Position numbers and translations under genes: made by a program. A stretch of DNA of 64,000 nucleotides, from positions 1,240,001-1,304,000 of the forward strand of contig JBAOIA010000011.1 in the NCBI GenBank assembly GCA_037045145.1. Reading direction: 5' to 3'. The notes under the pieces are model-generated. The model was given only the letters and a program-made list of their open reading frames with translations, had not been told where the DNA came from and ran no database searches. This DNA comes from Bacteroidia bacterium. GTDB taxonomy: Bacteria > Bacteroidota > Bacteroidia > AKYH767-A > OLB10. Below, one piece after another: positions 44,103 to 54,873 of the stretch (the first letter of the stretch is position 1; every line of letters starts with the position of its first letter).

Positions 44103-45452
44103 ATGAATATCCAAAAAGAAGAGGTTGCCCCATTAAACGCACTCATCAGAATTAAGTTGACCCCCGAAGACTATAAGTCGGATGTGGACAGTGCCATCAA
44201 AAAATTCAGAAAATCAGCTTCTATGCCCGGCTTTCGCCCCGGACATGTTCCCGAAGGGATGATTAAAAAAATGTATGGTAAATCTTTTCTTGCAGACGAA
44301 ATCAATAAGATTGTAAGCAAGTCGCTTTATCAGTTTTTTCGTGATAATAATATAGCTGTTTTAGGCGAGCCACTTCCAAAAGAAGTAGAAAACCAGAATA
44401 ATTTTGAAGAGCCAAAAGATTTTGAATTTTTGTTTGAAATTGGTCAGGCCCCCGAGATTGATATCAATCTTTCTTCATTGGCAGCAGTTGATTTTTATCA
44501 GATAGCTGTAGATGAAAAACGTGTTGACACCTACGTTGAAGATCTGCAACGCAAGCACGGTAATTTTTCAAACCCCGAGGTGTCAGAAGAAAGCTCTATA
44601 CTTTATGGAGAGTTTGTGGAATTAGACGAAAGTGGCCAGGAGAAAGAAGGCGGCATAAGAAGCACTACTACTCTTGCAGTAAATTTGGTGAAAGATGCTG
44701 CAGCCAAGGCAAAGTTAACAGGGATTAAAAAAGACGAAACCGTTACACTGAACCTGATGCAGGCCATGCAAGATGCTACGGAAGTAGCCTATATGCTCCG
44801 TATCGAAAAAAATGTGGCAGAGCAATTAACTTCAGAATTTAGCTACAAGATACTTTCTATTAATAAAGTAGATAAACTAGAGGTTGGACAAGAACTTTTC
44901 GATAAAGTGTTTGGAGAGGGTGTAGTTTCTTCGGAAGCGGACTTCCGCAGTAAGGTAAAAGAGGATATTGCAGCTATGTTTATGCGCGAAACCATTCATA
45001 AATTTAACCATGATATTGAAGATGCCATGCTCGACCATCTGAATATCACATTGCCTGATGATTTTTTGAAGCGATGGATCATGGAAGTGAATGAGAAGCC
45101 ATTAACTGCAGAGCAGATAGAACAGGATTATCCTGCCTACTCTCGACAGATGAAATGGAAAATGATAGAGGGCAAAATAATAAATGAGCAAGAGATTAAA
45201 GCAGAAGAGCATGAGATGACAGAATATGCAGCAGCAGTTATAATGCAACAATTCGGACAATATCAGTTAGGTGCTGATATGATTGCGGATTTTGCAAAAC
45301 GTTACCTTCAGACCGAAGAAAACAGAAATAAAGCTGAAGAAGCCGTTAAAAGCAAAAAAGTTTTTGACTATCTGAATCAAAATGTAAATAAAAACGTTAA
45401 AGAAGTCAGCTATGACGATTTTGTAACCATTGTCAGAGAACATAAACATTAA
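44103..45452 (+). CDS. tig: Trigger factor
   Basis: 449 residues. The N-terminal ribosome-binding domain has the signature in the form MPGFRPGHVPEGMIKKMYG (residues about 40-58). The PPIase (FKBP-like) middle domain is reduced and hard to recognise, as in other Bacteroidota; the C-terminal helical chaperone arms follow. It holds nascent chains at the ribosome exit. The order tig-clpP-clpX is widely conserved and is kept here, with short gaps (26 and 24 bp) suggesting one operon. Confidence 0.95.
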   Translation: MNIQKEEVAPLNALIRIKLTPEDYKSDVDSAIKKFRKSASMPGFRPGHVPEGMIKKMYGKSFLADEINKIVSKSLYQFFRDNNIAVLGEPLPKEVENQNNFEEPKDFEFLFEIGQAPEIDINLSSLAAVDFYQIAVDEKRVDTYVEDLQRKHGNFSNPEVSEESSILYGEFVELDESGQEKEGGIRSTTTLAVNLVKDAAAKAKLTGIKKDETVTLNLMQAMQDATEVAYMLRIEKNVAEQLTSEFSYKILSINKVDKLEVGQELFDKVFGEGVVSSEADFRSKVKEDIAAMFMRETIHKFNHDIEDAMLDHLNITLPDDFLKRWIMEVNEKPLTAEQIEQDYPAYSRQMKWKMIEGKIINEQEIKAEEHEMTEYAAAVIMQQFGQYQLGADMIADFAKRYLQTEENRNKAEEAVKSKKVFDYLNQNVNKNVKEVSYDDFVTIVREHKH

Positions 45453-45478
45453 AATAAAAAAAATCAACCGGAAAATAT

Positions 45479-46171
45479 ATGAATTTTAAGAACGAATTTT
45501 TCAAATATGCCACCCAACATCATGGCATCAACAGTTTGGCTGTAGGTCATTACATTGAATCGGCAATACGTGCCGAAGGTTACATTTCGCCAACCATTAT
45601 AGAAGAACGGCAGATGAACGTTGCCAGCATGGATGTTTTTTCAAGATTGATGATGGACAGAATTATTTTTTTGGGAGTACCGATTAATGATTACGTGGCC
45701 AACATTGTGCAAGCACAGTTGTTGTTTCTCGAGTCAACCGATGCAAAAAAAGATATTCAGATTTACATGAACAGCCCGGGAGGCTCTGTATATGCAGGAT
45801 TGGGTATTTACGATACCATGCAATACATCAACCCTGATGTGGCCACCATCTGTACCGGTATGGCTGCATCTATGGCAGCAGTATTGTTGTGTGCCGGTAC
45901 AAAAGGTAAACGTACTGCACTCAAACATGCCCGTGTGATGATTCACCAGCCTATGGGTGGTGCCGAAGGACAGGCCTCAGATATTGAAATTACAGCCCGT
46001 GAAATTCAGAAACTTAAAAAGGAGCTGTACGAAATTATTGCTTCGCACAGCGGTAAAGATTATGATACCGTGTGGAAAGATTCTGACCGCGACTACTGGA
46101 TGACAGCCGGTGAAGCTAAAGATTATGGTATGATTGATGAGGTGTTGGTAAGAAATAAAGCAACACAATAA
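45479..46171 (+). CDS. clpP: ATP-dependent Clp protease proteolytic subunit
   Basis: 230 residues with the triad Ser131 (GMAASMAA), His156 (VMIHQPMGG) and Asp201 (KDSDRD). The N-terminal 45 residues form a longer leader than in E. coli, with the substrate axial loop. The enzyme forms a tetradecamer fed by ClpX, encoded next. Start ATG 45479. Confidence 0.98.
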   Translation: MNFKNEFFKYATQHHGINSLAVGHYIESAIRAEGYISPTIIEERQMNVASMDVFSRLMMDRIIFLGVPINDYVANIVQAQLLFLESTDAKKDIQIYMNSPGGSVYAGLGIYDTMQYINPDVATICTGMAASMAAVLLCAGTKGKRTALKHARVMIHQPMGGAEGQASDIEITAREIQKLKKELYEIIASHSGKDYDTVWKDSDRDYWMTAGEAKDYGMIDEVLVRNKATQ

Positions 46172-46195
46172 TTATTAAAAACGAAGTGTGATAAA

Positions 46196-47434
46196 GTGAA
46201 AAAGCAAAACGAAGTAAAGTGTTCATTCTGTGGCAGAGATAAAAGTGCTACACAGGTTCTAATTGCAGGCCTCAATGGTCATATCTGCGACCAATGTGTG
46301 ACACAGGCTGTGGAAATTATTTCGCAAGAGTCAACAGAACTGCAAAAGAACAAACACGGTGCAACATTTAATTTGCTGAAGCCGGCAGAAATAAAAAGCC
46401 ATCTTGACGAGTATGTTATTGGTCAGGATTATGCCAAGAAGGTATTAAGTGTTGCCGTATATAATCACTTTAAAAGAATTTCGGGAGCCGGAAAAAAAGA
46501 CAATGATGTAGAGATAGAAAAATCAAACATTATTATGGTTGGAGAAACCGGCACTGGAAAGACCTTACTGGCACGTACCATTGCCAAGGTGCTTAAAGTG
46601 CCATTCTGTATTGCCGATGCAACCGTATTAACCGAGGCAGGCTATGTAGGCGAAGATGTAGAGAGTGTATTGACGCGATTGCTGCAAGCTGCCGACTATA
46701 ATGTGGCTGCTGCCGAACATGGCATTGTCTATATTGATGAGATAGATAAAATTTCGCGCAAAAGCGACAATCCTTCCATCACCCGTGATGTGAGTGGAGA
46801 AGGTGTACAACAAGCCTTGCTTAAAATGCTGGAGAATACCATCATCAATGTTCCGCCACAGGGAGGCCGCAAACATCCGGATCAGAAAATGATTCCTGTA
46901 AACACACAAAACATTTTGTTTATCTGCGGAGGCGCTTTTGATGGTATTGAAAAAATTATTGAACGCAGATTGCAATCACAGTCTATCGGATACAGTACAA
47001 ACCGCAGTCAGGAAGTTTTTGATAAAGGCAACCTGTATCAGTATGTGGCACCGGCAGATTTTAAAAAATATGGATTGATACCGGAGTTGATAGGGCGTTT
47101 ACCTGCAATATCATACCTGCAACCCTTGAGCAGAGAAGCACTTCGCAGTATATTAACAGAACCGAAAAATGCACTCATCAAACAATATCAAAAGCTGTTC
47201 GAGCCAGAAGGTATTCAATTGAAATTTGATGATAATACGTTGGATTTTATTGTGGACAAAGCCATAGAGTTTAAGCTGGGTGCACGCGGACTACGCTCCA
47301 TCTGCGAAACCATCATGCTTGATCTGATGTATGAACTGCCACAGGTTAAGAATAAAAAAGAGCATACGGTTACATTGGAATATGCTCGCGAAAAAATAGA
47401 AAAATCAAATCTTGGGAATCTGAAAGTTGCCTGA
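46196..47434 (+). CDS. clpX: Clp protease ATP-binding subunit ClpX
   Basis: 412 residues, GTG start. N-terminal zinc finger CSFCGRDKS ... HICDQC recruits substrates. AAA+ domain has Walker A GETGTGKT and Walker B IVYIDEIDKI, pore loop GYVGEDVESVL and sensor GRLPAI. The IGF-type loop that docks on ClpP lies around 270-285 (SIGYSTNRS region is in this area). It unfolds tagged proteins for ClpP. Convergent with purS. Confidence 0.98.
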   Translation: MKKQNEVKCSFCGRDKSATQVLIAGLNGHICDQCVTQAVEIISQESTELQKNKHGATFNLLKPAEIKSHLDEYVIGQDYAKKVLSVAVYNHFKRISGAGKKDNDVEIEKSNIIMVGETGTGKTLLARTIAKVLKVPFCIADATVLTEAGYVGEDVESVLTRLLQAADYNVAAAEHGIVYIDEIDKISRKSDNPSITRDVSGEGVQQALLKMLENTIINVPPQGGRKHPDQKMIPVNTQNILFICGGAFDGIEKIIERRLQSQSIGYSTNRSQEVFDKGNLYQYVAPADFKKYGLIPELIGRLPAISYLQPLSREALRSILTEPKNALIKQYQKLFEPEGIQLKFDDNTLDFIVDKAIEFKLGARGLRSICETIMLDLMYELPQVKNKKEHTVTLEYAREKIEKSNLGNLKVA

Positions 47435-47463
47435 GCAATATTTTAAAAAACAAGTTAGTCTTA

Positions 47464-47494
47464 ATCCAGATTGAAAATCAGTTCGGATTTTTTA
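47464..47494. terminator. Weak terminator-like hairpin between clpX and purS
   Basis: AATCC ... GGATT stem with an imperfect extension and a T6 run on plus, 30 bp after clpX; also usable for purS in reverse is doubtful. Confidence 0.4.
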
Positions 47495-47520
47495 TTGTGA
47501 ATTGTAGGAGCTAATTTTTT

Positions 47521-47772
47521 TCAGGCCTCTGTCAGCTCAAACTCATAAAACTCCATGATGGGGTTAGCGAGGAGTTTCTTGCAGGCTTCGTCAACTTTTA
47601 ATTGTGCTTCTTTTTTATCAGCAGCTTCTACTTCGCAGGTAATGTGCTTGCCTATGCGTACATTGGTAATCATGGGTAAATTGAGGTTATGCATGCTGGC
47701 AGAAACGGTTTTTCCCTGTGGGTCTAAAAGTGCTTTGTGCGGCATTACCTTGATGTGAGCTAAGAATTTCAT
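47521..47772 (-). CDS. purS: Phosphoribosylformylglycinamidine synthase subunit PurS
   Basis: 83 residues, full PurS length. MKFLAHIKVMPHKALLDPQG has the family's N-terminal strand and the conserved LLDPQG turn. It joins PurL and PurQ in step four of purine synthesis, carrying ammonia between them. PurL and PurQ genes are not in the window, so the subunits are dispersed. It starts 10 bp after pssA ends. Confidence 0.92.
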   Translation of the reverse strand: MKFLAHIKVMPHKALLDPQGKTVSASMHNLNLPMITNVRIGKHITCEVEAADKKEAQLKVDEACKKLLANPIMEFYEFELTEA

Positions 47773-47781
47773 TGCAAAAAG

Positions 47782-48543
47782 TTAAGTTGTTGTGCTGTTT
47801 TTTATCACCGACAAAAGTACATACAAAATAACAATCAGCGGCAGCGCACCAATTTTAAAAACCAACAATAAAATGGTAGCGGCAATTATGAGCAGGTAAG
47901 GAAAGAGGTTTTCTCTAAAACCAAAGTTTTTAAATTTTAAAGAAAATAAAGGTATTTCTGCAATGAGTAACCACGACATGATTAAAATATAAATAACATA
48001 CGCTGTAGGATGCTGAAACATCAGGTAAACAGTTGCCTCCATCCAGTTGTTGCCTTGGGTAGTGCTGTTGACTAAGTAGTTTTGAATCAGATTAGGAAAT
48101 GCTGCAATGGCAAGGGCATTAGCCGGTGTAGGCAATCCAATAAAACTGTTTGTCTGACGTGCATCATTATTGAACTTGGCCAAACGCAATGCAGAAAAAA
48201 CAGCTAATAACAAAGGTAGCCAGGGCAAAATCAACTCCGGAAACGGCATTGCTGCATTGGTATGATGCAACGGGTTGACTACAATAAAAAGCTGCATCAT
48301 GATCATGGCAGGTAAAACACCAAAAGTTACCATGTCAGCTAAAGAATCCAGGTCTTTGCCAATGGCAGAATATGCTTTGAGACCACGGGCAGCAAAACCG
48401 TCCATGAAATCGAAAGCCGCAGCTAACAATATCATCCACCCGGCACCGGCAATATGACCGGTAAAGCAAAATACAATACCCACACATCCACTTAGCAAGT
48501 TAAGACAAGTGATGAAGTTGGGAATGTGCTTTTTAACAGTCAT
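47782..48543 (-). CDS. pssA: CDP-diacylglycerol-serine O-phosphatidyltransferase
   Basis: 253 residues with about seven hydrophobic helices. The CDP-alcohol phosphotransferase signature is seen as FDFMDGFAARGLKAYSAIGK then DLDSLAD, giving D-G-x2-A-R-x8-G-x3-D-x3-D. It makes phosphatidylserine, the precursor of phosphatidylethanolamine, at the inner membrane. Probably co-transcribed with purS. Confidence 0.92.
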   Translation of the reverse strand: MTVKKHIPNFITCLNLLSGCVGIVFCFTGHIAGAGWMILLAAAFDFMDGFAARGLKAYSAIGKDLDSLADMVTFGVLPAMIMMQLFIVVNPLHHTNAAMPFPELILPWLPLLLAVFSALRLAKFNNDARQTNSFIGLPTPANALAIAAFPNLIQNYLVNSTTQGNNWMEATVYLMFQHPTAYVIYILIMSWLLIAEIPLFSLKFKNFGFRENLFPYLLIIAATILLLVFKIGALPLIVILYVLLSVIKNSTTT

Positions 48544-48720
48544 GATTTTTATTGATGATGGAATGTTGGAAAATTACTCGTTAGTATGCTTTTATTTAAT
48601 CGGATTACTGTAAATTTGGGTGTAAATATTAAAAGGATTTTTTAAAACAAGCATGTTTGGCAAAGAAAAAAATAAAATTTGTCATTTATCGTTTTGTATA
48701 GATATCCAAATCGTTAGTTT

Positions 48721-49794
48721 ATGAAAATAGTAACCCTCACATGGTGTTGTTTGATTTTAAGCGTAGTCTCTATAGCGCAGACTGCTCCTAAATACAGTAA
48801 TGAGTTTTTAAATCTTGGCGTTGGTGGCAGGGCTTTGGGTATGGGCGGTGCACAGGTTTCTCAGGTAAATGATGTAACAGCAGGCTATTGGAATCCCGCA
48901 GGCTTGGTGCATTCACGTGGTGACATTCAGGTGTCTTTTATGCACAATGAATATTTTGCCGGTATTGCCAAGTATGATTACTTAGCCCTGACAGCACCTA
49001 TTGACACAATGAGGCGCATTGGATTCTCCGTTCTCCGATTCGGTATTGATGATATTGCCAACACTATTGAACTGAAAGATAACGATGGAAATATAGACTA
49101 CAACCGTGTGACAGGTTTTTCTGCTGCTGACTATGCATTTTTGATTTCTTATGCCAGTAAGAGTGCAATCAGTGGATTAGATTATGGAGCTAATTTTAAA
49201 ATTATACACCGCAAAGTTGGTGACTTTGCAAAGGCTTGGGGTTTTGGACTCGATGCCGGCATTCAATATCAGGCAGGCAACTGGCGAACCGGTGCAATGT
49301 TGAAAGATGTGACCTCTACCTTTAATGCGTGGAGCTATACACTGAACGATCGTACCAAAGAAGTTTTTATTCAAACTGGTAATGAGATTCCGGAGAATGG
49401 ATTAGAACTTACCTTGCCACGATTAATTCTTGGTGTTTCACGACAAGTTAATATAAAGAAATTTACAATTACACCTGCATTAGATTTAGAGACAACTTTC
49501 GATGGCAAAAGAAATACCTTAGTTAAAACAAGTTTTGCCAGTATAGATCCAAGAATCGGTGTTGAAGGCGGATATAATAATCTTGTTTATGTGCGTGCAG
49601 GCGTGAGTAACTTTCAGCAGGTAACCAATATTGACGGCAAAAAGACAACCACCATTCAGCCGAACATAGGTGTTGGAATAAAATTGCGCAATCTGGCTAT
49701 TGACTATGCACTAACAAATATTGGAAATACTAATTATCTTTATTCAAATGTGTTTTCATTGCGATTGACGGTCAACAAACAGAAAAAGACATGA
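48721..49794 (+). CDS. PorV/PorQ-family outer-membrane protein
   Basis: 357 residues. Signal peptide MKIVTLTWCCLILSVVSIAQ. The mature protein opens KYSNEFLNLGVGGRALGMGGAQVSQVNDVTAGYWNPAGL, the FadL-like PorV hallmark of a glycine-rich stretch and a Y-W-N-P-A-G motif, and then forms an outer-membrane barrel. PorV shuttles T9SS cargo to the sortase PorU. It overlaps the next gene, a PorU2-like peptidase, by 4 bp, so it is probably that enzyme's partner and could be a PorV paralogue and not the main PorV. Confidence 0.88.
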   Translation: MKIVTLTWCCLILSVVSIAQTAPKYSNEFLNLGVGGRALGMGGAQVSQVNDVTAGYWNPAGLVHSRGDIQVSFMHNEYFAGIAKYDYLALTAPIDTMRRIGFSVLRFGIDDIANTIELKDNDGNIDYNRVTGFSAADYAFLISYASKSAISGLDYGANFKIIHRKVGDFAKAWGFGLDAGIQYQAGNWRTGAMLKDVTSTFNAWSYTLNDRTKEVFIQTGNEIPENGLELTLPRLILGVSRQVNIKKFTITPALDLETTFDGKRNTLVKTSFASIDPRIGVEGGYNNLVYVRAGVSNFQQVTNIDGKKTTTIQPNIGVGIKLRNLAIDYALTNIGNTNYLYSNVFSLRLTVNKQKKT

Positions 49795-52700
49795 GAAAAC
49801 TTTACGCACCAATAGTTTTTCTTCTTCTTCCGGTTTTGAGCATCGCTCAGTTCTCGAACAGTTGGATTAATTTTAACGGAGCACAGCCTTATTCAGCACA
49901 ACAATATTTTAAAATTAAAGTCTGGAAACAAGGTATTTATAGACTTGATTATAATTTATTGCAACAGGCAGGATTTCCTGTTGGAATAAATCCCAATCAG
50001 TTTCAGATTTTCAGCAATGGACATGAGCAGTATATTTATGTTGAAGGTGCTCAGGATAATTCATTCGACCCGTCAGATTTTATTGAGTTTTATGGCAAGC
50101 CAAATAATGGTGCTGCCGATAAAGAGTTGTATGATAATCCGGCCGACCAGTTGAATCCCGACTTTAGTTTGTTTTGCGACACGGCAGTTTACTTTCTTAC
50201 GGCAGCTGTACTTCCCGGAACACCGGTGAAACGGATGATTTTGGAAACCGATGTAAACTTTTCACTTTACATGCCGGAAAATTATGTTACAAAAACACTC
50301 AAAAGAAACTATACATCAAAATATCTGAAAGGTGATTCACAAGGAGATGTTGACCCATCCTATAGCGGGCCTGAAGGTTTTTCCGGAAACACATTTTCTG
50401 CAGCCGCTCCGGCAGATAATTTTTCACTTCCCAATGTTTCGACTTTTACTACTGCGCCAACTCCTAATGCGGAGGTTAGAATGGTTAATGCTAATTATGA
50501 CGGCCATTTTCATACATTTAATGTTGAATTCAACGGGAATGCTGTTTTTACGGACAACTCAATTTTTGGCTACGGGCGACATGACTATAATTTTAATCTT
50601 CCGGCATCATCATTGTCACTAACAAACAGTTTGGTGTTTAGTGGTGTAGCAAATTCAGGTGGAACAAACCTTATGTCTGTTACCTATTTTAAACTTCAGT
50701 ACCCTCATGCTAATTCTTTTAATGGTGAGTTGGAACCTTTTCAGTTTTTCACTGTCAGCAATGGTGGAAACAAAGCAAGAGTAGATTTTACTGACTTTCT
50801 GAGCAGTGACAATTCTACACGATTCGTTTATATAATTTCAGGTGACACTGTTTCTAAAATAACAACTGTGAGAACAGGAAATTTGCTTCAGGCCTTGATT
50901 CCTGTAAATGGTGCTGAAAAGAATTGTTTGCTTGCACCGGTGTCAGCCCATTATTCTTCAACTGTTGATTTTTATTTATCACCGGAGAACAACGACCCCG
51001 ATCCACAGAAGTTTGCACGTTTTATTAACTACAGCTACAATCAACCACAGTACGATTATTTAATTGTATCGCATAAGAAACTCTGGAGCGAAGCAGTAAA
51101 TTATCGTGACTTCAGAACACAGACAGGCTACAACCCATTGCTTGTTGATATTGATGAGTTATATGATCAGTTTGCTTATGGCATTTACAAACATCCATTG
51201 GCAATAAAAGACTTCTGCCGGTTTTCTATAGCAGCATTTAATAATAAACCGGATTATTTGTTGTTGCTGGGTAAGGCCGTTTATCCGGAAGAGGTACGTG
51301 TGAGTAATGTAGCAGACACACTTTGTCTGGTGCCTACCTATGGCAATCCACCATCAGACTATATGTTCAGCAATAAAATTGTTGACACAACTTTTGTTCC
51401 ACGTCTTGCAACAGGGCGTATAGCTGCACAGAATATAGCTGATGTTACAAACTATCTGGAGAAAGCACAGGCTCATGAAGCAGCAAGACAGAACTGTCCT
51501 GACGACTGGTTGAAACATGTCTTGCATTTTATTGGAGGGAATAATGGTTTTGAACAACAAAGCATCAAAGCTTTTATGGATCAGAATGAAGCAGCTATAA
51601 GAGATACATCAATGGGCTGTACGGTTACAAACTATTATAAAATTTCTACTGACCCAATAGAGTATATTCAGGCTGTGGAGTTGCAGGCACGTATTGACAG
51701 TGGTGTCAGCATCATGACATTTTTTGGTCATGCAGCAGGGTCAACTTTTGATATTGCAACAGACATTCCACAAAACTGGCACAATGCAGGACGCTATCCT
51801 GTTGTATTTGCACAGTCATGTAATGTGGGTGATATTTATTCACCTTCAAGATTATTGAACGAAGATTTTGTTTTACTTCCGCAAAAAGGATCAGTAGGAT
51901 TCTTAGCAAAACCCCGACTTGGAAATATTCAGGAGCTGGGTGAATATTCTATACAATTATACCGCAACGTTGCATACAGAGATTATGATAAACCTATTGG
52001 CATGGCAATAAAACATGCGTTGGATTCCATGATGCAAACTTATTACAGCAATAATGGAATGGTTTATAAATCTACTGCATTGGGTATGCTGTGGCATGGT
52101 GATCCCGGATTGAGATTAGCACCATCATTGCAACCCGACTATGCAGTTTCACAGCCGGCAATAACATTTCAACCTACTGAGGTTACTTCCGAACTTGCCG
52201 ATTTCAAAATGAATATTGCAATAAGTAATTTGGGTAAAGCAACCAAAGATTCTGTTACAGTTCATGTGGTGCGAAAATTTCCTGATAACAGCACAGCAGC
52301 TTTTGATACATTGATTCCTTATATACCTTATAAAGACACACTGCAACTCACTATGAATGTTGATGTGAATAAAGGAACAGGCTTGAATTATTTTGATGTT
52401 TTTGTTGACTATGCCGGTACCATTACTGAATGTAATGAATTTAACAACAGAGTACTTAATGTGCCGCTACAAATAATTTCTACTGATATCACACCGGTAT
52501 ATCCATTTAAATACGCCATTGTGCCTGATCCTTCAGTAATTTTAAAAGCTACAACAGATAATATTTATGCAGCACAAAAAACTTATCGCTTTGAATTAGA
52601 TACAACCGATGCTTTTAATTCGCCATTTCTAAGATTTAAAACGATAACGCAAACCGGAGGCATCATTAAGTGGCCATTACCATTCACATGCGACAGTGGA

Positions 52701-54854
52701 AAGGTTTATTATTGGCGGGTAAGTCTTGATCCAACACTTTATCCTACTGCATTTAAATGGAAAGAGAGTTCTTTTATTTATATTCCGCAGAAGACAGGAT
52801 GGAGTCAGGCACATTTTTTTCAATTTAAAAATGATAGTTATACCAACATCGTTTATAATAAGCCACAACGTAAGTGGGATTATGAAAACACACAGGCAGA
52901 GTTGCGGGTGTCAGCATGGGATGTGCCCGGGCAAGGCATTACTTCAGATAATGTTCAACTCAACAACCAACTGATTGCAACAGGGGGTTGTAACTATCGT
53001 GCCATTTACGCAGTGGTGCTGGATTCAATATCATTACAAAATTGGAGCACGCTTGATTTTGCAGGAAAATTTGGCAACATCAATCAGCCTCCTTTTTACG
53101 ATTCTTGTCAGGCAACGGTAAATGGTAGCCAGGGATTTTTTGCATTTGCCACAGACTCTGTTTATAGTGTAGGCGGAAATACTGTTTATCGCAACCTCGA
53201 CAGCCTTGCCAATTTTATCAATCGTATTCCAACAGGAAACTATGTGGTCTTGTATAGTGTGACAGAACATTTTATGAGTAAGTCGTGGTCAGGGCAGTTT
53301 CGTTTTGCATTGTCACAACAAGGCATCAATAATGTGGATACAATTCCTGATAGCAAACATTTTATTTTCTTTTTTAAAAAGGGATTTCCAGCAACAGCAC
53401 AAACAGTTGTTGCATCTACGGATAGTACTAAGAATATTACATTCACAACAATGCTTGGCGGAAATTGGTATAAAGGCTACATGATGTCAGAGATTATTGG
53501 CCCAGCCATTCAGTGGAACAGTTTGCATTGGACAAATAATAGTGTAGAGCCTATCAATACAGATACACTTGCGCTTGACATAGTAGGTGTAGATACATTG
53601 AATTCTGAACATATTTTATATAGTGCTATTCAACCTTCGCAGATAGATTTTAACCTGAACATTAATCCATTTATTTATCCGAGAATTTATTTGCGTGCAT
53701 ATATGGAGGATTCTGTTTATCGAACACCACCGCAGCTCAATCGCTGGCAAATCTATTATCAGGAAGTACCGGAAGCAGTGTTGAATCCTGTGGGTTCTTC
53801 GTTTCAGTCGAGCAATGTTTCTCAGGGAGATACTATTCATTGGAAAATGCCGGTAGAGAATGTGAGTCTGTCGGATATGAGTGATTTGCTTGTGGATTAT
53901 TACTTGTATGATAAAGATAATGTAAGACGCAACATTACTTCTACACGCTTTCATCCTTTATTACATGGCGACACATTGAATGCTTCTGTAAAGTTTACAA
54001 CGGCTTCTTATCCGGGACTAAATTCATTGTGGATGGAGGTTAATCCACGTAATGATCAACCGGAACAATATCATTTTAATAATTATGCAAGAATAGATTT
54101 TAATGTAAATCGTGATGTGACCAACCCAATACTGGATGTCACATTTGACGGACAACACATCCTTAATGGAGATATTGTTTCAGCCAAGCCACAGATATTA
54201 ATTAAACTCAAAGATGAAAACAGATATTTAGCTTTGAATGACACTTCAAAATTTAAGGTTTATGTAAAAAATCCTGATGGTGTAGAGAATCAGATTTTTT
54301 TTGAAACCGCAGCCAATTCTTCACTGTCAGAAAAGCTATTGCGCTGGACACCGGCACAACTTCCGGACAATACATTCAAGATTGAGTACAATCCAATTTT
54401 TAACGTGGACGGCATATACGAACTACGCGCTCAGGCAAGAGATGAAAGCGGTAACCTTAGTGGCAGCAACGATTTCCGCATTTCTTTTGAGGTAATTAAT
54501 AAGAGCAGCATAACCAATGTGTTCAATTATCCGAATCCATTTACAACACGAACACAGTTTGTGTTTACACTCACAGGATCGGAAGTGCCTGCCTATTTTA
54601 AAATTCAGATTTATAATATCAGTGGTAAAGTAGTGAAAGAAATAACCCAACAGCAATTAAACAACATTCACATTGGAAGAAACATTACAGACTATGCCTG
54701 GGATGGAAAAGATGAGTTTGGCGATCAATTGGCAAAAGGTGTTTATCTTTACAGAGTAATAACACAACTTGATGGTGATGATATTGAACATCGAAATACC
54801 ACTGCTGACAAATACTTTAGAAAGGGATGGGGAAAAATGTATCTCTTAAAGTGA
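49791..54854 (+). CDS. PorU2-like C25 family cysteine peptidase (T9SS sortase-like)
   Basis: 1,687 residues. Signal peptide MRKLYAPIVFLLLPVLSIAQ. C25 (gingipain-type) catalytic His647 in MTFFGHAAG and Cys677 in FAQSCNVG. After it come a CARDB-like domain (about 785-890), several beta domains, a late bacterial Ig/Big region (about 1420-1590) and an FlgD-like C-terminus (FNYPNPFTTRTQFVFTL ... AKGVYLYRV). PorU itself is shorter, about 1,100-1,300 residues; the extra length and the coupling to a PorV-like gene fit the group called PorU2. It probably processes or attaches T9SS cargo at the surface. Confidence 0.88.
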   Translation: MRKLYAPIVFLLLPVLSIAQFSNSWINFNGAQPYSAQQYFKIKVWKQGIYRLDYNLLQQAGFPVGINPNQFQIFSNGHEQYIYVEGAQDNSFDPSDFIEFYGKPNNGAADKELYDNPADQLNPDFSLFCDTAVYFLTAAVLPGTPVKRMILETDVNFSLYMPENYVTKTLKRNYTSKYLKGDSQGDVDPSYSGPEGFSGNTFSAAAPADNFSLPNVSTFTTAPTPNAEVRMVNANYDGHFHTFNVEFNGNAVFTDNSIFGYGRHDYNFNLPASSLSLTNSLVFSGVANSGGTNLMSVTYFKLQYPHANSFNGELEPFQFFTVSNGGNKARVDFTDFLSSDNSTRFVYIISGDTVSKITTVRTGNLLQALIPVNGAEKNCLLAPVSAHYSSTVDFYLSPENNDPDPQKFARFINYSYNQPQYDYLIVSHKKLWSEAVNYRDFRTQTGYNPLLVDIDELYDQFAYGIYKHPLAIKDFCRFSIAAFNNKPDYLLLLGKAVYPEEVRVSNVADTLCLVPTYGNPPSDYMFSNKIVDTTFVPRLATGRIAAQNIADVTNYLEKAQAHEAARQNCPDDWLKHVLHFIGGNNGFEQQSIKAFMDQNEAAIRDTSMGCTVTNYYKISTDPIEYIQAVELQARIDSGVSIMTFFGHAAGSTFDIATDIPQNWHNAGRYPVVFAQSCNVGDIYSPSRLLNEDFVLLPQKGSVGFLAKPRLGNIQELGEYSIQLYRNVAYRDYDKPIGMAIKHALDSMMQTYYSNNGMVYKSTALGMLWHGDPGLRLAPSLQPDYAVSQPAITFQPTEVTSELADFKMNIAISNLGKATKDSVTVHVVRKFPDNSTAAFDTLIPYIPYKDTLQLTMNVDVNKGTGLNYFDVFVDYAGTITECNEFNNRVLNVPLQIISTDITPVYPFKYAIVPDPSVILKATTDNIYAAQKTYRFELDTTDAFNSPFLRFKTITQTGGIIKWPLPFTCDSGKVYYWRVSLDPTLYPTAFKWKESSFIYIPQKTGWSQAHFFQFKNDSYTNIVYNKPQRKWDYENTQAELRVSAWDVPGQGITSDNVQLNNQLIATGGCNYRAIYAVVLDSISLQNWSTLDFAGKFGNINQPPFYDSCQATVNGSQGFFAFATDSVYSVGGNTVYRNLDSLANFINRIPTGNYVVLYSVTEHFMSKSWSGQFRFALSQQGINNVDTIPDSKHFIFFFKKGFPATAQTVVASTDSTKNITFTTMLGGNWYKGYMMSEIIGPAIQWNSLHWTNNSVEPINTDTLALDIVGVDTLNSEHILYSAIQPSQIDFNLNINPFIYPRIYLRAYMEDSVYRTPPQLNRWQIYYQEVPEAVLNPVGSSFQSSNVSQGDTIHWKMPVENVSLSDMSDLLVDYYLYDKDNVRRNITSTRFHPLLHGDTLNASVKFTTASYPGLNSLWMEVNPRNDQPEQYHFNNYARIDFNVNRDVTNPILDVTFDGQHILNGDIVSAKPQILIKLKDENRYLALNDTSKFKVYVKNPDGVENQIFFETAANSSLSEKLLRWTPAQLPDNTFKIEYNPIFNVDGIYELRAQARDESGNLSGSNDFRISFEVINKSSITNVFNYPNPFTTRTQFVFTLTGSEVPAYFKIQIYNISGKVVKEITQQQLNNIHIGRNITDYAWDGKDEFGDQLAKGVYLYRVITQLDGDDIEHRNTTADKYFRKGWGKMYLLK

Positions 54855-54873
54855 GACAAGTCTTTAAATAACT

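Noticed and set aside
49791..54854. Calling the C25 peptidase plain PorU
   Set aside because: It is several hundred residues longer than PorU and coupled to a PorV-like gene, so PorU2-like is the safer name.
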